This document shows positions 61,690-64,000 of a DNA stretch of 64,000 nucleotides, piece after piece (the stretch's first letter is position 1; each line of letters starts with the position of its first letter). A program made the translations under genes and the position numbers. The stretch is from Dendrophyllia cribrosa. Taxonomy: Eukaryota > Cnidaria > Anthozoa > Scleractinia > Dendrophylliidae. Location of the stretch: contig JAJLRJ010000010.1 in NCBI GenBank assembly GCA_024195265.1, positions 38,386,798-38,450,797 of the forward strand. Direction: 5' to 3'. The notes beneath the pieces are model-generated. The model saw nothing but the letters and a program-made list of their open reading frames with translations, was not told the origin of the DNA and ran no database searches.

Positions 61690-62315
61690 TGGAGCCCTCA
61701 CAAGCGGGGGGCTTTCTTGATATAACAAATTCCCACACGCTTGGTGAAATTGCAGCTAAAAGTGCTTTAAAAGGTTTGTATAATTTAGGCAGAATCGGAG
61801 CATCAAAAGCAATTAAATCTGATTTTGCAAAACGAAAGATTAAGGGTACTGTAAACAAATACCTCGATCAAGCGCTTGACAGTTTCACATCGGATTTATC
61901 GAAAAAACTAGACCCTATTCATGGTAGAGGCGTAGACGTTCATGCATTAATTGGGAAGCTTCCGAAACCAAAAGGAGGGTGGACATTACCTGGTCATAAA
62001 TATACTGGCCCATATAATGATTTAAATAGTCAAGTGAAATATGACCCAACGACTGGCCAAATATTAGAAATATACGACAAACCAACGGGTAAAACTGATG
62101 CAATAGCAATGCAACACGATGTTGATTATTCAGTCTGCAAGGATGATAGGAAATGTAAAAATAAGGCAGACAGAAAAATGGTCAAAGCTTTAGATGAAGT
62201 ACCATATGATGAGAGACAATGGGGTCATTGGTTGGCTAGAAACACGATTGATATGAAACAGAAATTAGGTCTTGGTGTTAAAAAAAGGAAGCCAAAAAAC
62301 GGAAAGCGGCGTTGA
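61689..62315 (+). CDS. Virion phospholipase A2 protein with frameshift site
   Basis: 208 residues. The calcium-loop YTGPYN near residue 105 and the catalytic HDVDY near residue 143 (with a preceding DAIAMQ helix) are the parvovirus VP1-type PLA2 arrangement, which breaches the endosomal membrane in parvoviruses. The N-terminal part has QAGG (followed by FL) and IHGRG sites for the viral protease. The C-tail is lysine-rich. The codons CCA AAA AAC near the end contain A_AAA_AAC at 62294-62300, followed by a 7-bp/6-bp pseudoknot, and the -1 frame is the integrase. The frame is intact. Similar enzymes occur in adintoviruses. Confidence 0.85.
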   Translation: MEPSQAGGFLDITNSHTLGEIAAKSALKGLYNLGRIGASKAIKSDFAKRKIKGTVNKYLDQALDSFTSDLSKKLDPIHGRGVDVHALIGKLPKPKGGWTLPGHKYTGPYNDLNSQVKYDPTTGQILEIYDKPTGKTDAIAMQHDVDYSVCKDDRKCKNKADRKMVKALDEVPYDERQWGHWLARNTIDMKQKLGLGVKKRKPKNGKRR

Positions 62316-62365
62316 GTAAAAATGATTGGACTCAACAATTAGCCGATGAATTACATAAACCAATC
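62294..62365 (+). promoter_or_regulatory. Candidate -1 frameshift heptamer and H-type pseudoknot (PLA2 to integrase)
   Basis: A_AAA_AAC at 62294-62300, a 10-base spacer, stem 1 GTTGAGT (62311-62317) with ACTCAAC (62330-62336), and stem 2 GATTGG (62324-62329) with CCAATC (62360-62365). Both stems are perfect. The zero-frame stop (62313-62315) lies inside stem 1. Confidence 0.6.
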
Positions 62366-63259
62366 AAACGAAAATTTAAAACAAGAAGAGTTATTGTTAA
62401 TGGAATAGATGATATTTGGAGCGCTGACCTTGTAGAAATGCAGAAGTTTTCAAAATGGAATAAAGGATATAGATATTTGTTAAACATCATTGATGTGTTT
62501 TCAAAATTTGCTTGGAGCATTCCCATTAAAAATAAAACCGGTAATACAATTACTGAATCATTTGATGATGTTATTAAAAAGTATAAAAGAAAACCGAAAT
62601 ATTTATGGGTAGATCAAGGATCTGAATTCTATAATAAAACTTTCAAAGACTGGCTAAAGAAAAATAATATTGAGATGTATTCTACTTTCAATGAAGGTAA
62701 AGCTGTTGTTATTGAGAGATTTAACAGAACATTAAAATCTAAAATGTGGAAACAATTTACAGCTCAAAATACAACACAATATTTAGACATGTTACCAAAA
62801 CTATTAAATGAATACAACAGTACAAAGCATTCAAGCATCAAAATGAAACCGGCAGAAGTAAATAAAAAGAACGAGGGAAGTGTATATCTCACTTTATATG
62901 GTGATATGGAACCATCATCATCAAAAGTAAAATTCAAAGTTGGTGATAAGGTTAGAATTTCAAAGTATAAAAGAAAGGTATTTGATAAAGGATATACAAG
63001 TAATTGGACTGAAGAGGTATTCACAGTTGATAAAATCCAATACACAAACCCTATTACATATAAGTTAAAGGATCTTAATAATGAATCAATAGAAGGGTCA
63101 TTTTATGAACCTGAATTACAATTAGCAAAACAGGATGTATTCAGAATTGGCAAAGTCATTAGGAGGGATTACAAGAAAAAACAAGCTTTGGTATCATGGT
63201 CTGGTTATCCAAAAGAATTTAATTCATGGATACCGTTAAAAGATGTCAAAAATATCTAA
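62300..63259 (+). CDS. Retrovirus-like DDE integrase with chromodomain, no ATG
   Basis: From 62312 the frame gives 315 residues, beginning with TTG. The DDE core: Asp in DDIWSADL (residue 39), Asp in YLWVDQGSEF and Glu in VVIERFNRTLKSK. The C-terminal IGKVIRRDYKKKQALVSWSG with PKEFNSWIP is a chromodomain, as in Polinton integrases, and may direct integration to modified chromatin. The first ATG-coded Met (62438) lies after the catalytic Asp39, so ATG initiation would yield an inactive protein. The frame is -1 relative to PLA2 and opens right at the heptamer. Expression as a PLA2 fusion is inferred; a non-AUG start is an alternative. Confidence 0.88.
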   Translation, partial: RKAALSKNDWTQQLADELHKPIKRKFKTRRVIVNGIDDIWSADLVEMQKFSKWNKGYRYLLNIIDVFSKFAWSIPIKNKTGNTITESFDDVIKKYKRKPKYLWVDQGSEFYNKTFKDWLKKNNIEMYSTFNEGKAVVIERFNRTLKSKMWKQFTAQNTTQYLDMLPKLLNEYNSTKHSSIKMKPAEVNKKNEGSVYLTLYGDMEPSSSKVKFKVGDKVRISKYKRKVFDKGYTSNWTEEVFTVDKIQYTNPITYKLKDLNNESIEGSFYEPELQLAKQDVFRIGKVIRRDYKKKQALVSWSGYPKEFNSWIPLKDVKNI

Positions 63260-63271
63260 CATATATGTATC

Positions 63272-63634
63272 ATGAGTGGCATTGAGAAATATATCAAAAA
63301 AATAAATTTTCAAATTCAGGAATGTGAAGATGAAATAGACAATCTTCATGATAAAATATATGATAATGAGCGTAGATTGGATCTGTTACAATATAAAAAG
63401 AAATTATGGAAACTTTATCATAAAAAAATACATGAAATGGATGAAGATATAACATTGAAACAGTTATTGAATATTATCTGCAATGAGATAGAAAACAATA
63501 AATACGATGAGGAATGTAATGTGTTGAAACAAACAAAAGTTGATAATGTCGAATATCTCAAACGTGAAAATAATATTTTTACACCTGTGAATACAACAAG
63601 TAATGCAAATTTGATTAATGAGACTTGGCTTTAA
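63272..63634 (+). CDS. Coiled-coil provirus protein
   Basis: 120 residues, not recognised. Residues 5-70 form a continuous charged helix with heptad-like leucine/isoleucine spacing (INFQIQECEDEIDNLHDKIY, NERRLDLLQYKKKLWKLYHK), probably a coiled coil. The C-terminal 30 residues are Asn/Thr-rich. The ATG follows AACATATATGTATC. An AATAAA at 63671-63676 could be its poly(A) signal. It could be a small oligomeric virion or regulatory protein. Confidence 0.6.
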   Translation: MSGIEKYIKKINFQIQECEDEIDNLHDKIYDNERRLDLLQYKKKLWKLYHKKIHEMDEDITLKQLLNIICNEIENNKYDEECNVLKQTKVDNVEYLKRENNIFTPVNTTSNANLINETWL

Positions 63635-63728
63635 AATAGATTAAAGATATGTAACTATATAGAAGTAACAAATAAACTTCTAAGATATTCCTATCTTTGT
63701 ATTCGCTATTCATTATTAGCCAAAAATA

Positions 63729-64000
63729 TCAATGTTTCTGGCTATTATAAACGCACTTTTTGTTATGAACATATTTATAATTATTTTTGTAAGTTTTGCC
63801 ACATTTAGAGCATGTATATTCTTTATTTTGCCACTTTTTCACATGTTCCATTTGGTGTTTCTTTTTGTCTTCATTAGTGACTCTTTTTTTACGTAAATTA
63901 GAAGATTTTTTGTGGTTATCTGGTAAGTCATCTTGTTTGATATACTCAAATTTATATGAAAATCCGTCTTTTTTTGATACACCTGATCTGCAATTATTAA
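63729..64000 (-). CDS. Zinc-finger protein, 3' part (continues beyond right edge)
   Basis: The minus strand is open from the window edge to a TGA at 63731-63729. The translation is lysine-rich and ends with YTCSKCGKTYKNNYKYVHNK followed by KCVY, a C2H2/C2HC-like finger, after a basic segment (NLRKKRVTNEDKKKHQMEHV). No ATG is in the window, so the start lies to the right. It converges with the coiled-coil gene. It may be the C-terminus of a larger replication or DNA-binding protein; I cannot say which. Confidence 0.55.
   Translation of the reverse strand, partial: NNCRSGVSKKDGFSYKFEYIKQDDLPDNHKKSSNLRKKRVTNEDKKKHQMEHVKKWQNKEYTCSKCGKTYKNNYKYVHNKKCVYNSQKH

Larger units (their letters stand above)
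51111..64000 (+). mobile_element. Integrated Polinton/adintovirus-like dsDNA virus (left end approximate, right end outside)
   Basis: A block of closely packed, intronless, AT-rich genes carries the Polinton hallmark set: packaging ATPase, penton and double jelly-roll capsid proteins, adenain-like protease and chromodomain integrase. It also has a phospholipase A2 and fibre-like protein as in adintoviruses of animals. All frames longer than 100 codons are intact, which suggests a recent or active copy. The left end lies between the MITE at 51020 and the first gene at 51916; I could not find the terminal inverted repeat or the 6-bp target duplication, because the right end is not in the window. 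PolB is not seen and may lie to the right. Confidence 0.85.

Noticed and set aside
62438..62440. ATG start of the integrase
   Set aside because: It would remove the first catalytic Asp of the DDE core.

Overview
The window looks like nuclear DNA of a cnidarian, most likely an anthozoan such as a stony coral. This is an inference: the host genes are spliced animal genes with short exons and AT-rich introns, and the introns are packed with short palindromic elements. I cannot name the species. Two host genes are complete and one is partial. (1) A minus-strand gene (17932 down to 1756) with 14 recognisable exons encodes a SANT/Myb plus double BEN-domain protein. (2) Head-to-head with it, across a 359-bp CpG-rich promoter, is a complete 17-exon RBBP5 gene (18292-31260, 511 codons plus stop), the WD40 subunit of COMPASS/MLL H3K4 methyltransferases. 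(3) A TTC4-like TPR co-chaperone gene starts at 37117 and is followed to an exon ending at 50116; its 3' exons are not seen in the window.

The host part holds many small mobile elements. At least seven are flanked by TTAA (piggyBac-like), including one nested inside another with the empty site still readable. There are also a hAT fragment with target-site duplication, a PIF/Harbinger-like element with 3-bp duplication, tRNA-derived SINEs (one of which appears to have seeded a 24-bp minisatellite), a non-LTR fragment, two fold-back elements whose arms are iterated short repeats, and an inverted-arm element carrying the first exon of a RecQ-like helicase. A decayed protein-primed DNA polymerase B relic lies in one TTC4 intron.

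From about 51.1-51.9 kb to beyond the right edge lies an apparently intact Polinton/Maverick-type provirus, close to the animal viruses called adintoviruses. Its left end is in the intron region after the last visible TTC4 exon. It carries a VLTF-3/TFIIB-like zinc protein, a two-helix membrane protein, a trimeric-fibre-like protein with a collagen-like tract, the A32/FtsK-type packaging ATPase, a PPxY protein, penton, small basic core protein, double jelly-roll major capsid protein, a pVI-like protein, adenain-like protease, a zinc ribbon, a parvovirus-type phospholipase A2, a chromodomain integrase, a coiled-coil protein and the end of a zinc-finger gene. PolB is not visible and may lie beyond the right edge.

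The most interesting observation is in the provirus. The protease and the integrase reading frames both lack a usable ATG, both lie in the -1 frame of the gene before them, and each upstream gene contains the heptamer A_AAA_AAC in the correct phase within the region where the two frames overlap. The integrase site is followed by a readable H-type pseudoknot (7-bp stem 1, 6-bp stem 2). This suggests retrovirus-like -1 frameshifting that would attach a few copies of protease and integrase to virion proteins, something I do not know to be described for this virus group.
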